This document shows, in pieces, positions 15,010 to 22,760 of a stretch of DNA of 32,070 nucleotides. Each line of letters opens with the position of its first letter. Within the stretch, counting starts at the first letter, position 1. The notes under the pieces were generated by a model. That model was not told the DNA's origin and searched no databases. It saw nothing but the letters and a program-made list of their open reading frames with translations. This DNA comes from Rhodocyclaceae bacterium (GTDB taxonomy: Bacteria; Pseudomonadota; Gammaproteobacteria; Burkholderiales; Rhodocyclaceae). The DNA lies in the NCBI GenBank assembly GCA_030682175.1, contig JAUXOM010000128.1, positions 1 to 32,070 of the forward strand. The letters run 5' to 3'. The position numbers and the translations under genes were made by a program.

Positions 15010-18000
15010 CCGATCTTTCCGTTTCGACCAAGCTTGCCGCTTACAAGCCCAGGCACAAGGTCCGTTTCGTCACGGCGGCCGCGCTGTTCGACGGCCACGA
15101 CGCCTCGATCAACATCATGCGGCGCATTTTGCAGGCGACCGGGGCCGAGGTGATCCATCTGGGCCACAACCGCTCGGTGCAGGAAATCGTCAATGCCGCG
15201 TTGCAGGAAGATGTGCAGGGCATCGCCATCACCTCCTACCAGGGCGGCCATCTCGAATTCTTCAAGTACATGATCGACCTGCTGAAGGCGGGCGGCGGTG
15301 GCGACATCAAGGTATTTGGCGGCGGCGGCGGGGTCATCGTGCCGGCGGAGATCGCCGAACTGCATGCCTATGGCGTGACGCGCGTCTATACGCCGGAAGA
15401 TGGTGCGACGATGGGCCTGCAGGGGATGATCAACGACGTGGTGGCCAACAGCGACTTCGATCTGAAGGCGAGCGTTTCCATCGACGATCTGCGCGGCGGG
15501 AATCATCGCGTGCTGGCGCGGGCCATCACGCAACTGGAGAACGATCCGGGCGGCTCTCTGGCGCAGGCCATCAAAAATGCCGCCGTCCAACCAGTCCCGA
15601 AAAAGGGATTTCCTTCGGTCACGCCGACTTTAGGAATCACCGGCACCGGCGGCGCGGGCAAGTCGAGCCTCACCGACGAGTTGATCCGCCGCTTCCGTCT
15701 CGACCAGGACGATGCGCTCAGGATGGCCATCATCTCCATCGACCCGTCGCGGAAGAGAACCGGCGGCGCGCTGCTGGGCGACCGCATCCGCATGAACGCC
15801 ATCGAGCACCCCAACATCTTCATGCGTTCGCTGGCGACGCGCGATACGGGCAAGGAAATTTCCGCCGCATTGCCCGAGGCAATCGCGGCCTGCAAGCTCG
15901 CCGGCTTCGACCTGGTGATCGTCGAAACTTCCGGCATTGGCCAGGGCGACGCCGCCATCGTGCCGCATGCCGATGCCTCCCTGTATGTGATGACGCCGGA
16001 ATTCGGCGCCGCCTCGCAACTGGAAAAGATCGACATGCTCGACTTCGCCGATTTTGTCGCCATCAACAAGTTCGACCGCAAGGGCGCCGCCGACGCGCTG
16101 CGCGATGTGCGCAAGCAGTACCAGCGCAACCACGAGCGTTTTGGCGAAAGTGCCGAGGCGATGCCCGTGTTCGGCACGCAGGCCAGCCGCTTCAACGACG
16201 ATGGCATCACCGCGCTGTATCAGGCGATTGCCGCTCACTTGCAAACCCTCGGGCTCAAGCTGCAGCCCGGCCTGCTGCCCGTTGTGGCAACGCGCCAGTC
16301 CTCGCAAAGCCGTGCCATCGTGCCGGCGGGCCGGGTCCGTTACCTCGCCGAGATCGCCGAAAGCGTGCGTGGCTATCACCAGCATGTGGACGCACAGGTG
16401 AGCATTGCCCGTGAGCGCCAGAGCCTGCGCGCGGCCAAGGGTATCTTTGACGCTTGCGGCAAACCCGCCACTGATTTTGACGAGCTGATTGCCTGGAAGG
16501 ATGGCCAGCTCGATCCCAAGGCAAAGAAATTGCTCGACCTGTGGCCGGCGACGCGGCAAGCCTATGCCGGCGACGAATATGTGGTGAAGATCCGCGACAA
16601 GGAGATCCGCACTAGCCTGACCTACGAGACGCTTTCCGGCACGAAGGTGCGCAAGGTGGTGCTGCCCCGGTTCGGCGACGAAGGCGAAATCCTGCGCTAT
16701 CTGATGAAGGAAAACGTGCCGGGCAGTTTCCCCTTCACCGCCGGCGTGTTCGCCTTCAAGCGCGAGAACGAGGACCCGACGCGCATGTTCGCCGGCGAGG
16801 GCGATGCCTTCCGCACCAACCGCCGCTTCAAGAAGGTGTCGGCGGGCATGCCGGCCAAGCGTTTGTCCACCGCCTTCGACTCGGTGACGCTGTATGGCTG
16901 CGATCCCGACGAGCGGCCGGACATCTACGGCAAGATCGGCAACTCCGGTGTTTCCATCGCGACGCTCGATGACCTCAAGGTGCTCTACGACGGCTTTGAC
17001 CTGTGCGACCCGGCCACCAGCGTGTCGATGACCATCAATGGCCCCGCACCGATCATTCTGGCCATGTTCTTCAATACCGCCATCGACCAGCAGCTGGCGA
17101 AATTCACGCGCGACAACAGCCGAGAGCCGACCGAGGACGAGGCGGCGAAGATACGCGAGTGGGTGCTCGCCTCCGTGCGTGGCACGGTGCAGGCCGACAT
17201 CCTCAAGGAGGACCAGGGCCAGAACACCTGCATCTTCTCCACCGAGTTCGCATTGAAAATGATGGGCGACATCCAGGAATTCTTTGTGCACAACCAGGTG
17301 AAGAACTTCTATTCGGTGTCGATCTCCGGTTATCACATCGCGGAAGCCGGCGCCAACCCGATTTCCCAGCTCGCCTTCACGCTCGCCAACGGCTTCACCT
17401 ACGTCGAGACTTATCTGGCGCGCGGCATGCACATCGACGACTTCGCGCCCAATCTTTCATTCTTTTTCAGCAACGGCATGGACGCCGAATATACGGTGAT
17501 CGGCCGTGTCGCACGGCGCATCTGGGCGGTGGCGATGAAGAACAAATACGGTGCCAACGAGCGTTCGCAGAAGCTCAAGTACCACGTGCAGACCTCCGGG
17601 CGCAGCCTGCATGCCCAGGAAATGGACTTCAACGACATCCGCACGACATTACAGGCCCTCATTGCCATTTACGACAACTGCAACAGCCTGCACACCAACG
17701 CCTACGACGAGGCGATCACCACGCCGACCGACGCATCGGTGCGGCGCGCCATGGCCATCCAGCTCATCATCAACCGCGAATGGGGCCTGGCCAAAAACGA
17801 GAACCCCAGCCAGGGGGCCTTCGTCATCGACGAGCTGACCGATCTGGTTGAAGAAGCGGTGCTCAAGGAATTCGAAGCCATCGCCGACCGCGGCGGCGTG
17901 CTCGGCGCGATGGAAACCGGCTACCAGCGCGGCAAGATCCAGGAAGAGTCGCTGTATTACGAACACCGCAAGCACGATGGCTCCTATCCCCTGGTCGGCG

Positions 18001-18278
18001 TGAACACCTTTCTCAATCCGCATGGTTCGGGCATGGCGCACGAAATCGAGCTGGCGCGTTCCACCGAAGATGAAAAACAGTCCCAGATCAAGCGGCTGCG
18101 CGAGTTTCAGGCGCGTCACGCCGCTGCCGCTGCGCCGCTGCTGGCGCGACTCAAGCAGACCGTGATCGACAACGGCAATGTTTTTGCCGTGCTGGTCGAT
18201 GCCGTGCGCGTCTGCTCGCTCGGCCAGATCAGCGCGGCGCTTTATGAGGTCGGCGGACAGTATCGGCGCTCGATGTAG
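15006..18278 (+). CDS. icmF: Fused isobutyryl-CoA mutase (IcmF) with built-in G-protein chaperone
   Basis: IcmF is an adenosylcobalamin enzyme that interconverts isobutyryl-CoA and n-butyryl-CoA, and in some cases isovaleryl-CoA and pivalyl-CoA. The 1090-residue order is typical: a B12-binding domain with DGHDAS (29-34, His31 the cobalt ligand), a MeaI-like GTPase with [12 protein letters not shown] (210-221), and the mutase barrel and substrate domain. Gln739 in GQNTCIFS aligns with the Gln of isobutyryl-CoA mutases, where methylmalonyl-CoA mutase has Arg in RNTYIF. GVFAFKR has Phe where methylmalonyl-CoA mutase has Tyr. The start is ATG 15006; the upstream extension to 14961 is repeat sequence. 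Residues about 192-209 come from a dispersed repeat between the B12 and G domains. Confidence 0.93.
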   Translation: MTDLSVSTKLAAYKPRHKVRFVTAAALFDGHDASINIMRRILQATGAEVIHLGHNRSVQEIVNAALQEDVQGIAITSYQGGHLEFFKYMIDLLKAGGGGDIKVFGGGGGVIVPAEIAELHAYGVTRVYTPEDGATMGLQGMINDVVANSDFDLKASVSIDDLRGGNHRVLARAITQLENDPGGSLAQAIKNAAVQPVPKKGFPSVTPTLGITGTGGAGKSSLTDELIRRFRLDQDDALRMAIISIDPSRKRTGGALLGDRIRMNAIEHPNIFMRSLATRDTGKEISAALPEAIAACKLAGFDLVIVETSGIGQGDAAIVPHADASLYVMTPEFGAASQLEKIDMLDFADFVAINKFDRKGAADALRDVRKQYQRNHERFGESAEAMPVFGTQASRFNDDGITALYQAIAAHLQTLGLKLQPGLLPVVATRQSSQSRAIVPAGRVRYLAEIAESVRGYHQHVDAQVSIARERQSLRAAKGIFDACGKPATDFDELIAWKDGQLDPKAKKLLDLWPATRQAYAGDEYVVKIRDKEIRTSLTYETLSGTKVRKVVLPRFGDEGEILRYLMKENVPGSFPFTAGVFAFKRENEDPTRMFAGEGDAFRTNRRFKKVSAGMPAKRLSTAFDSVTLYGCDPDERPDIYGKIGNSGVSIATLDDLKVLYDGFDLCDPATSVSMTINGPAPIILAMFFNTAIDQQLAKFTRDNSREPTEDEAAKIREWVLASVRGTVQADILKEDQGQNTCIFSTEFALKMMGDIQEFFVHNQVKNFYSVSISGYHIAEAGANPISQLAFTLANGFTYVETYLARGMHIDDFAPNLSFFFSNGMDAEYTVIGRVARRIWAVAMKNKYGANERSQKLKYHVQTSGRSLHAQEMDFNDIRTTLQALIAIYDNCNSLHTNAYDEAITTPTDASVRRAMAIQLIINREWGLAKNENPSQGAFVIDELTDLVEEAVLKEFEAIADRGGVLGAMETGYQRGKIQEESLYYEHRKHDGSYPLVGVNTFLNPHGSGMAHEIELARSTEDEKQSQIKRLREFQARHAAAAAPLLARLKQTVIDNGNVFAVLVDAVRVCSLGQISAALYEVGGQYRRSM
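15582..15631 (-). repeat. Dispersed repeat, long form, inside icmF
   Basis: On the minus strand it starts AAAGTCGGCGTGACCG and ends near GGGACTGG plus GGACGGCG. It matches the long copy at 31772-31819. In icmF it is read on the opposite strand as [16 protein letters not shown], exactly in the linker before the GTPase P-loop. Confidence 0.75.
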
Positions 18279-18400
18279 CCGTCCGCGGGAGGGGCGCGCA
18301 GCAACTTGCCGCCGAGTTGGCCGTGCAGGATAAAATGAAAGACGGGGAGCGCTCGGACGCAAGGTCTGGTAGCGTGCTTCACCAATTGCGGGACTAGCTC

Positions 18401-19669
18401 ATGTGGCGCCATTTGACGGCCAATTTTGCCGATCTGATCTTCTCCGTTTCGGAGGCGATGGATCTTGCCGATACAGTGCTGGCCGACCACCAGATTCGCA
18501 CCGCCTTCGTGGCAGCCGAACTGGCGCGTGCCGCCGGGCTGGATTTCGAGCAGACCGAACGTTTGATCATCGCCGCGCTGCTGCACGATATCGGCGCGTT
18601 GTCGCCCGAGGCGAAAATCGGTGTACATAGCGGCCTGGATCAACGCTTCGATCCGCACTGCCTGCGTGGCGGCAAGCTGTTGCGCGAAGCGAGCTGGCTG
18701 GTGCCGGCAGCGGCAATTGTGGAATGGCACCATACGCCAATCAAGAAGCATCTGGAAGCCGGCCGGAGTCTGGCCGATTTCGATGTGCTTGGCGCGCAAA
18801 TCGTCTGCCTGGCGGATCACCTTGAGCAGGCCATCCGGCGTGATACTTTCATCCTGCGGCAGGTCGATGAATTGCGCGCAACAGTACACCAGTTTGCCGG
18901 GACGCTGCTCCACGCCGACGTGGTGGCCCTTTTCGATCAAGTTTCGGGCAATGACTGTTTCTGGCTCGAACTGGTCGCGCGCGACCTTGGCCAGCAATTG
19001 CGCAAACGCAACCTGCTGCGTTCGGTCAGCCTCGATCACGCCGCGGCGCGCGCGTTGGCCGGCGTATTCAAGGACATGACCGATTTTCGCGTGGGGTTCA
19101 CGGTGACGCACTCGACGGGCGTTGCCGCGTGTGCCTGCGGCATCGGGGAGGTCCTGGGCCTCGTGGAAAAGGAACTGCAGCAACTCGAACTGGCCGGACT
19201 CGTCCACGACATCGGCAAACTGGTGGTGCCCAATGCCATCTTTTGCAAGCCGGCAAAGTTGACGCCTGAGGAATATGCCGTCATCCGCCAGCATGCTTAC
19301 TGTTCCTATCAGATCCTGTCGCGGGTGCGCGGATTCGAGAAGGTCGCCAAATGGGCGGGCCATCATCATGAACGGCTCGACGGCAGCGGTTATTGCCGAG
19401 GTGCCAAAACGGCGGACCTTGATCTCGGCGCCATAGTGCTCGGCGTGGCGGATACTGCTGTCGCCATGGCCGAACGCAGACCGTACCGGGAGCCGGGTAA
19501 CTCAAGCGCGGTGCTTGGCGAACTGCGCGCGATGGCGGGCAGGGGCTTGCTGGACATTCTTGTCGTCGAGGCGCTGGCCGACAATTACCCGTCGATCTCT
19601 GGCCGTATTCAGGCGGCTCGGGCAGAAGTTGAAACGCGCTACCGAAATCACTACGCGATGATCAGCTAG
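18401..19669 (+). CDS. Tandem HD-domain protein with degenerate HD-GYP signature
   Basis: The 422-residue cytoplasmic protein has two HD-type halves. The first has LLHDIGALS (HD at 62-63) and a second His-rich site, EWHHTP. The second has THSTG, LVHDIGKL (HD at 269-270) and HHHERLDGSGYCRG (321-334). The last motif is the HD-GYP signature with GYP changed to GYC. HD-GYP proteins hydrolyse cyclic di-GMP or related dinucleotides using two or three metal ions. The metal ligands of the second half look intact, so activity is possible. No receiver, GAF or membrane domain is present. No clear ribosome site precedes the ATG. The 122-base gap after icmF suggests separate transcription. A cyclic-di-GMP role is inferred from family only. 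Confidence 0.8.
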   Translation: MWRHLTANFADLIFSVSEAMDLADTVLADHQIRTAFVAAELARAAGLDFEQTERLIIAALLHDIGALSPEAKIGVHSGLDQRFDPHCLRGGKLLREASWLVPAAAIVEWHHTPIKKHLEAGRSLADFDVLGAQIVCLADHLEQAIRRDTFILRQVDELRATVHQFAGTLLHADVVALFDQVSGNDCFWLELVARDLGQQLRKRNLLRSVSLDHAAARALAGVFKDMTDFRVGFTVTHSTGVAACACGIGEVLGLVEKELQQLELAGLVHDIGKLVVPNAIFCKPAKLTPEEYAVIRQHAYCSYQILSRVRGFEKVAKWAGHHHERLDGSGYCRGAKTADLDLGAIVLGVADTAVAMAERRPYREPGNSSAVLGELRAMAGRGLLDILVVEALADNYPSISGRIQAARAEVETRYRNHYAMIS

Positions 19670-19882
19670 CCATGCGCCAAGCCGCCTCAAGCATGGCGTA
19701 GCCAGGGACGCGGAGCCGCATCGCGGCGAACCTTCGTCACCCCCGCCCGGGCGGGGGTTGGGGGGAGGGGGCCCTGGCCATGCGCCGAGCCGCCTCAAGC
19801 ATGGCGTAGCCAGGGACGCGGAGCCGCATCGCGGCGAACCATCGTCACCCCCGCCCGGGCGGGGGCTGGGGGGAGGGGGCCA
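19669..19882. repeat. Tandem duplication of a 108-bp unit carrying C-rich hairpin repeats
   Basis: Two direct copies with a period of 108 bases start at 19669 and 19777 with GCCATGCGCC and differ at only a few positions (CAAG/CGAG, CTTCG/CATCG, GGTTGG/GGCTGG). Each ends with the palindrome CCCCCGCCCGGGCGGGGG and a G-rich run, a variant of the C-rich hairpin repeat. The second copy overlaps the 3' end of rlhA and supplies its stop codon. Confidence 0.85.
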
Positions 19883-21809
19883 AGTTCTCTGCCGGGCTGG
19901 CAAGGACGTGTTTCTTGATCCGGCCGACGACGTGCATCTCGCAGGCCTTGCAATCGAAGCGCAGCGTCAGTCGCTCGGTGCCATTCACCAGCGTCATCGG
20001 TTCGGCGCGCACCTGCCCCTGCACGCCGGTCACGCCCTTGGCCTGATGCGGGCACAGGTTGAAGGCGTGGCGCAGGCAGTGCTTGGTGATCATCAGCGAG
20101 ACTTCGCCCCTTGCCTCGTGCGTTTCGTAGGCGGCCTCGATCAGCTGAACGCCGTGTTTTGCATAGAAGGTCCGCGCCGCCTGGTTAAAAACGTTGGCGA
20201 GGTAGCTCAGCGAGGTTTCCGGGTAGGGCGTCGGCGGCAGCCCGGCGGGGCGGCGCAAGATCCGCGTATACGCCGCCAGGCGGGCGGCTTCAAGTTGCGC
20301 GACCGCGTCGCGGCGTAGTTGGTTGAGCGTTGAGTTCGGCACGAACCAGGGCTGGCGGCAATCGATGCTCAGCTCATCCAGAACGAAATCGGTATTGCCC
20401 AGTCGGCCGAGTTGCGTGCGCAGATTGGCAGCCGCTTCTTCCGCCTGTCGGGCCGGCTGCTTGGTGCTGGCGATGGCGGCGGTGGCGTGGCTGCCGTCGC
20501 CATCGCGCAGGGTCAGCGCGAAGCCGTCGTCGGTCTCGGCAAATAACGCAGTGAGCGGGATGCGCCGCTTGGCGGATTCTTTGGTAAGCGCCTGCTCCCA
20601 GGTATGGTCGCGGTTGCGGCTGATCAGGGTGCCGGCCCGCAGTCCGGGCAGATTGGCCAGGGCTTCGTTCGGCCAGATGCGCCAGTTTGACGCCGCCACT
20701 TGCTCGACGCGGTTGGCCTGCACGCCAACCACCGTGCGTTTGTTCAGCCAGGTCAGCCCGTCGCCATTGGCGAGCGGTTCGCTGGCGGTGATGTCAAAGA
20801 AATCGGTGCCGGTCTTTGTCACTTCGCCGAGCGGCAGTCCGACATAGCCGGGCGAGTCGAAGGCGCCGATGTGCTGTGGATCGGCCTGGCGGCCGTGGGT
20901 GAAGTAGTCGGTCGCGCCGCGGTGAAAGGTCTTGTCGGGATTGGGGGTGAACAGCAATTGCGTGCGGCCGCTGGAGGCCGGGGCGAGTTCCGGACGTGCG
21001 CCGAAGAGTTTGTCGAGCAGCTGGCGATAGTGGCCGGTGATGTTCTTGACGTAGGCCGCGTCCTTGTAGCGCCCTTCGATCTTGAAACTCTGCACGCCGG
21101 CGTCGATCAATGCGGCCAGGTTGGCGCTCTGGTCGTTGTCCTTCAGCGACAGCAGGTGCTTTTCAAAGGCGACGACGCGGCCCTCCTTGTCCTGCAAGGT
21201 GTAGGGCAGGCGGCAGGCCTGCGAACAGTCGCCGCGATTGGCGCTGCGGCCGGTCTGGGCATGGCTGATGTAGCACTGGCCGGAAAAGGCCACGCACAGC
21301 GCGCCATGGACGAAGTGCTCGATGACGATGTCGTCCGGCACGGCGGCGCGCACGGCGGCGATATCTTTCAGGCTGAGTTCGCGCGCCAGCACCAGCTGCG
21401 AAAAGCCGGCAGCGGCGAGGAAGCGCGCCTTGGCCGGCGTGCGGATGTCGCACTGCGTCGAAGCGTGCAGGTCGATGGGCGGCAGGTCGAGCTCCAGGAT
21501 GCCCATGTCCTGGACGATGAGGGCATCGACGCCGGCGTCGTAACAGTCCTGGATCAGGCGCCGCGCCGGCTCCAGTTCGCTGTCGGCGAGAATGGTGTTG
21601 AGCGTGACATAGATGCGTGCATGAAAGCGGTGCGCATGGTCGACAAGACGCGCGATCTCGCCCATGGCATTGCCCGCGTTGTGTCGCGCGCCGAAGGCCG
21701 GGCCGCCGATATAGACGGCATCCGCACCATGCAAAATCGCCGCGTGGCCAATCTCCGCAGTGCGGGCGGGCGCGAGCAGTTCAATGCGGCGGGGCGGGTT
21801 AATCATCAT
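19845..21809 (-). CDS. rlhA: 23S rRNA hydroxylase, peptidase U32 family
   Basis: RlhA hydroxylates C2501 of 23S rRNA in E. coli. The 654-residue protein follows it along its length: ELLAPARTAEIGHAAILHGA, QDMGILELDLPPIDLHAST, and the U32 signature with four Cys in GALCVAFSGQCYISHAQTG and RSANRGDCSQACRLPY, followed by KDNDQSANLAALIDAGVQSF and ITKHCLRHAFNLCP. The ending CKACEMHVVGRIKKHVL is conserved. After that the protein runs into a dispersed repeat and ends APSPQPPPGRG in place of the usual tail. GGAGG of another repeat copy serves as ribosome site; the second ATG (21806) is better spaced than the first. The extension from TTG at 21830 (MGRPGGG) is repeat sequence. Confidence 0.9.
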   Translation of the reverse strand: MMINPPRRIELLAPARTAEIGHAAILHGADAVYIGGPAFGARHNAGNAMGEIARLVDHAHRFHARIYVTLNTILADSELEPARRLIQDCYDAGVDALIVQDMGILELDLPPIDLHASTQCDIRTPAKARFLAAAGFSQLVLARELSLKDIAAVRAAVPDDIVIEHFVHGALCVAFSGQCYISHAQTGRSANRGDCSQACRLPYTLQDKEGRVVAFEKHLLSLKDNDQSANLAALIDAGVQSFKIEGRYKDAAYVKNITGHYRQLLDKLFGARPELAPASSGRTQLLFTPNPDKTFHRGATDYFTHGRQADPQHIGAFDSPGYVGLPLGEVTKTGTDFFDITASEPLANGDGLTWLNKRTVVGVQANRVEQVAASNWRIWPNEALANLPGLRAGTLISRNRDHTWEQALTKESAKRRIPLTALFAETDDGFALTLRDGDGSHATAAIASTKQPARQAEEAAANLRTQLGRLGNTDFVLDELSIDCRQPWFVPNSTLNQLRRDAVAQLEAARLAAYTRILRRPAGLPPTPYPETSLSYLANVFNQAARTFYAKHGVQLIEAAYETHEARGEVSLMITKHCLRHAFNLCPHQAKGVTGVQGQVRAEPMTLVNGTERLTLRFDCKACEMHVVGRIKKHVLASPAENLAPSPQPPPGRG

Positions 21810-21867
21810 GCCTCCGCCGGGCCGCCCCAAGGAGGCAGCGAGTCGGGGTTACGAGCGTGGGGGCCAT
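21810..21867 (-). repeat. Dispersed repeat providing the rlhA ribosome site
   Basis: On the minus strand it reads TATGGCCCCCACGCTC, then CTGCCTCCTTGGGGCGGCCC and GGCGGAGGC directly before the rlhA ATG. The first part matches 14913-14928 and the second part matches 24836-24864. A 22-residue frame starting MAPTLVTPTR runs through it and overlaps the first codons of rlhA, without a ribosome site of its own. Confidence 0.7.
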
Positions 21868-21891
21868 AAAGTCGGCGCTGGCGGGACGGCG
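21868..21891 (+). repeat. 24-bp dispersed repeat, short form, intergenic
   Basis: Starts AAAGTCGGCG and ends GGGACGGCG; identical to the copy inside cusA at 14398-14421. It lies between rlhA and the Crp/Fnr gene, next to another repeat. Confidence 0.8.
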
Positions 21892-21902
21892 ATTGGCAGC
21901 GC

Positions 21903-22613
21903 TCAGCCGCCAAAAGAGCGCAGGCCGTCGAGATCGAGAATCTTCAGGCCGCCGTACTCGATGTGCAGGAAGCCGGCATCTTCGAGAATCTTCAGCGAGC
22001 GATTGACGCGCTGGCGCGAGACCCCGGCCAGGTTGCCGATTTCCTCCTGCGAGATGCTGAGCTGGGGATTCTGACCCGGATAAAGCACCGGGTTGAACAT
22101 CGCGGACAGGCAGCGCGCGACGCGGGCATCGGTGTCAAGCAGGCGTTCGGATTCCAGCAGGCCGATGAACTGGCCGAGCCGCTCGTTGATCTGCTCGATC
22201 ATCGCGTGGTTGAAGGCGATGCTGTGGTCGAGCAGCCAGTGGAAGGTTTCGCGCTTCATGCAGGCGACGCGGGTGCTGCGCAGGGCGATGACATCGTAGC
22301 GGCGCAGTTCGGTCTTCATCAGCGAGCCTTCGCCGAACCAGCCACCGGTGGGAATGCCGGCGTAGGAGGCGGTCTTGCCGGTGACCCAGTCCGAGGACAT
22401 TTTCGCCAGACCATCAATGACGCCGATCCAGCAGGAGGCGGGTTCGCCCTTGCGGCAGATGAAGCCGCCGGCATCGATGTGCCGCTCGGTCGTGCCCTGG
22501 CGTACCTGTGCCAGTTCGTCTGCCGACAGGCCGCGCGCCCAGCGCGACTGGGCAATCGCCGCATCAAGCGTCAGGGGGGTGGTCGGCGGCGATTTGGACG
22601 AATTGTCTGCCAT
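21903..22613 (-). CDS. Crp/Fnr-family transcriptional regulator
   Basis: The 236-residue regulator has an N-terminal cyclic-nucleotide-binding fold (about 30-150) with GGWFGEGSLM in the place of the phosphate-binding cassette, a dimer helix, and a C-terminal winged helix with ISQEEIGNLAGVSRQRVNRS as recognition element. It lacks the N-terminal Cys cluster of oxygen-sensing Fnr. The ligand is unknown. The ATG at 22613 is chosen because TATAAT lies just upstream of it; the frame open to 22712 would include that promoter. It is transcribed away from the acyl-CoA synthetase and Liv genes and is a likely regulator of them, though no CRP-like TGTGA-N6-TCACA site was seen in the 147-base divergent gap. 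Confidence 0.85.
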   Translation of the reverse strand: MADNSSKSPPTTPLTLDAAIAQSRWARGLSADELAQVRQGTTERHIDAGGFICRKGEPASCWIGVIDGLAKMSSDWVTGKTASYAGIPTGGWFGEGSLMKTELRRYDVIALRSTRVACMKRETFHWLLDHSIAFNHAMIEQINERLGQFIGLLESERLLDTDARVARCLSAMFNPVLYPGQNPQLSISQEEIGNLAGVSRQRVNRSLKILEDAGFLHIEYGGLKILDLDGLRSFGG

Positions 22614-22619
22614 GCGACA

Positions 22620-22625
22620 ATTATA
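22620..22625 (-). promoter_or_regulatory. Consensus -10 hexamer giving a possibly leaderless transcript
   Basis: On the minus strand TATAAT (22625-22620) is a perfect -10. A start six to seven bases downstream would fall on the first base of the regulator's ATG at 22613. The -35 region is poor (CAGACT at 18 bases). Confidence 0.45.
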
Positions 22626-22706
22626 TGCAGCTGCAGGGGTTAAAGTCTGTGCAGCAAGAAGGAATTGGCCGACCCGGCGACAGATAGTCATCGTGGTCTG
22701 GCACGC

Positions 22707-22726
22707 GATCACCCGGGATCACCCGG
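22707..22726. repeat. Tandem 10-bp direct repeat in the divergent promoter region
   Basis: GATCACCCGG occurs twice in direct succession, 35 bases before the acyl-CoA synthetase ATG. Each unit overlaps a CCCGGG palindrome. It could be a regulator site or chance slippage. Confidence 0.4.
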
Positions 22727-22760
22727 GGATACGACGAAAGTTGGAAGAGGAGAATTGCGT

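Noticed and set aside
15630-17432. 600-residue minus-strand frame opposite icmF
   Set aside because: Shadow of icmF; no recognisable domain.
19669-19882. CRISPR-like array
   Set aside because: Only two units of 108 bases with no spacer variation; this is a simple tandem duplication.
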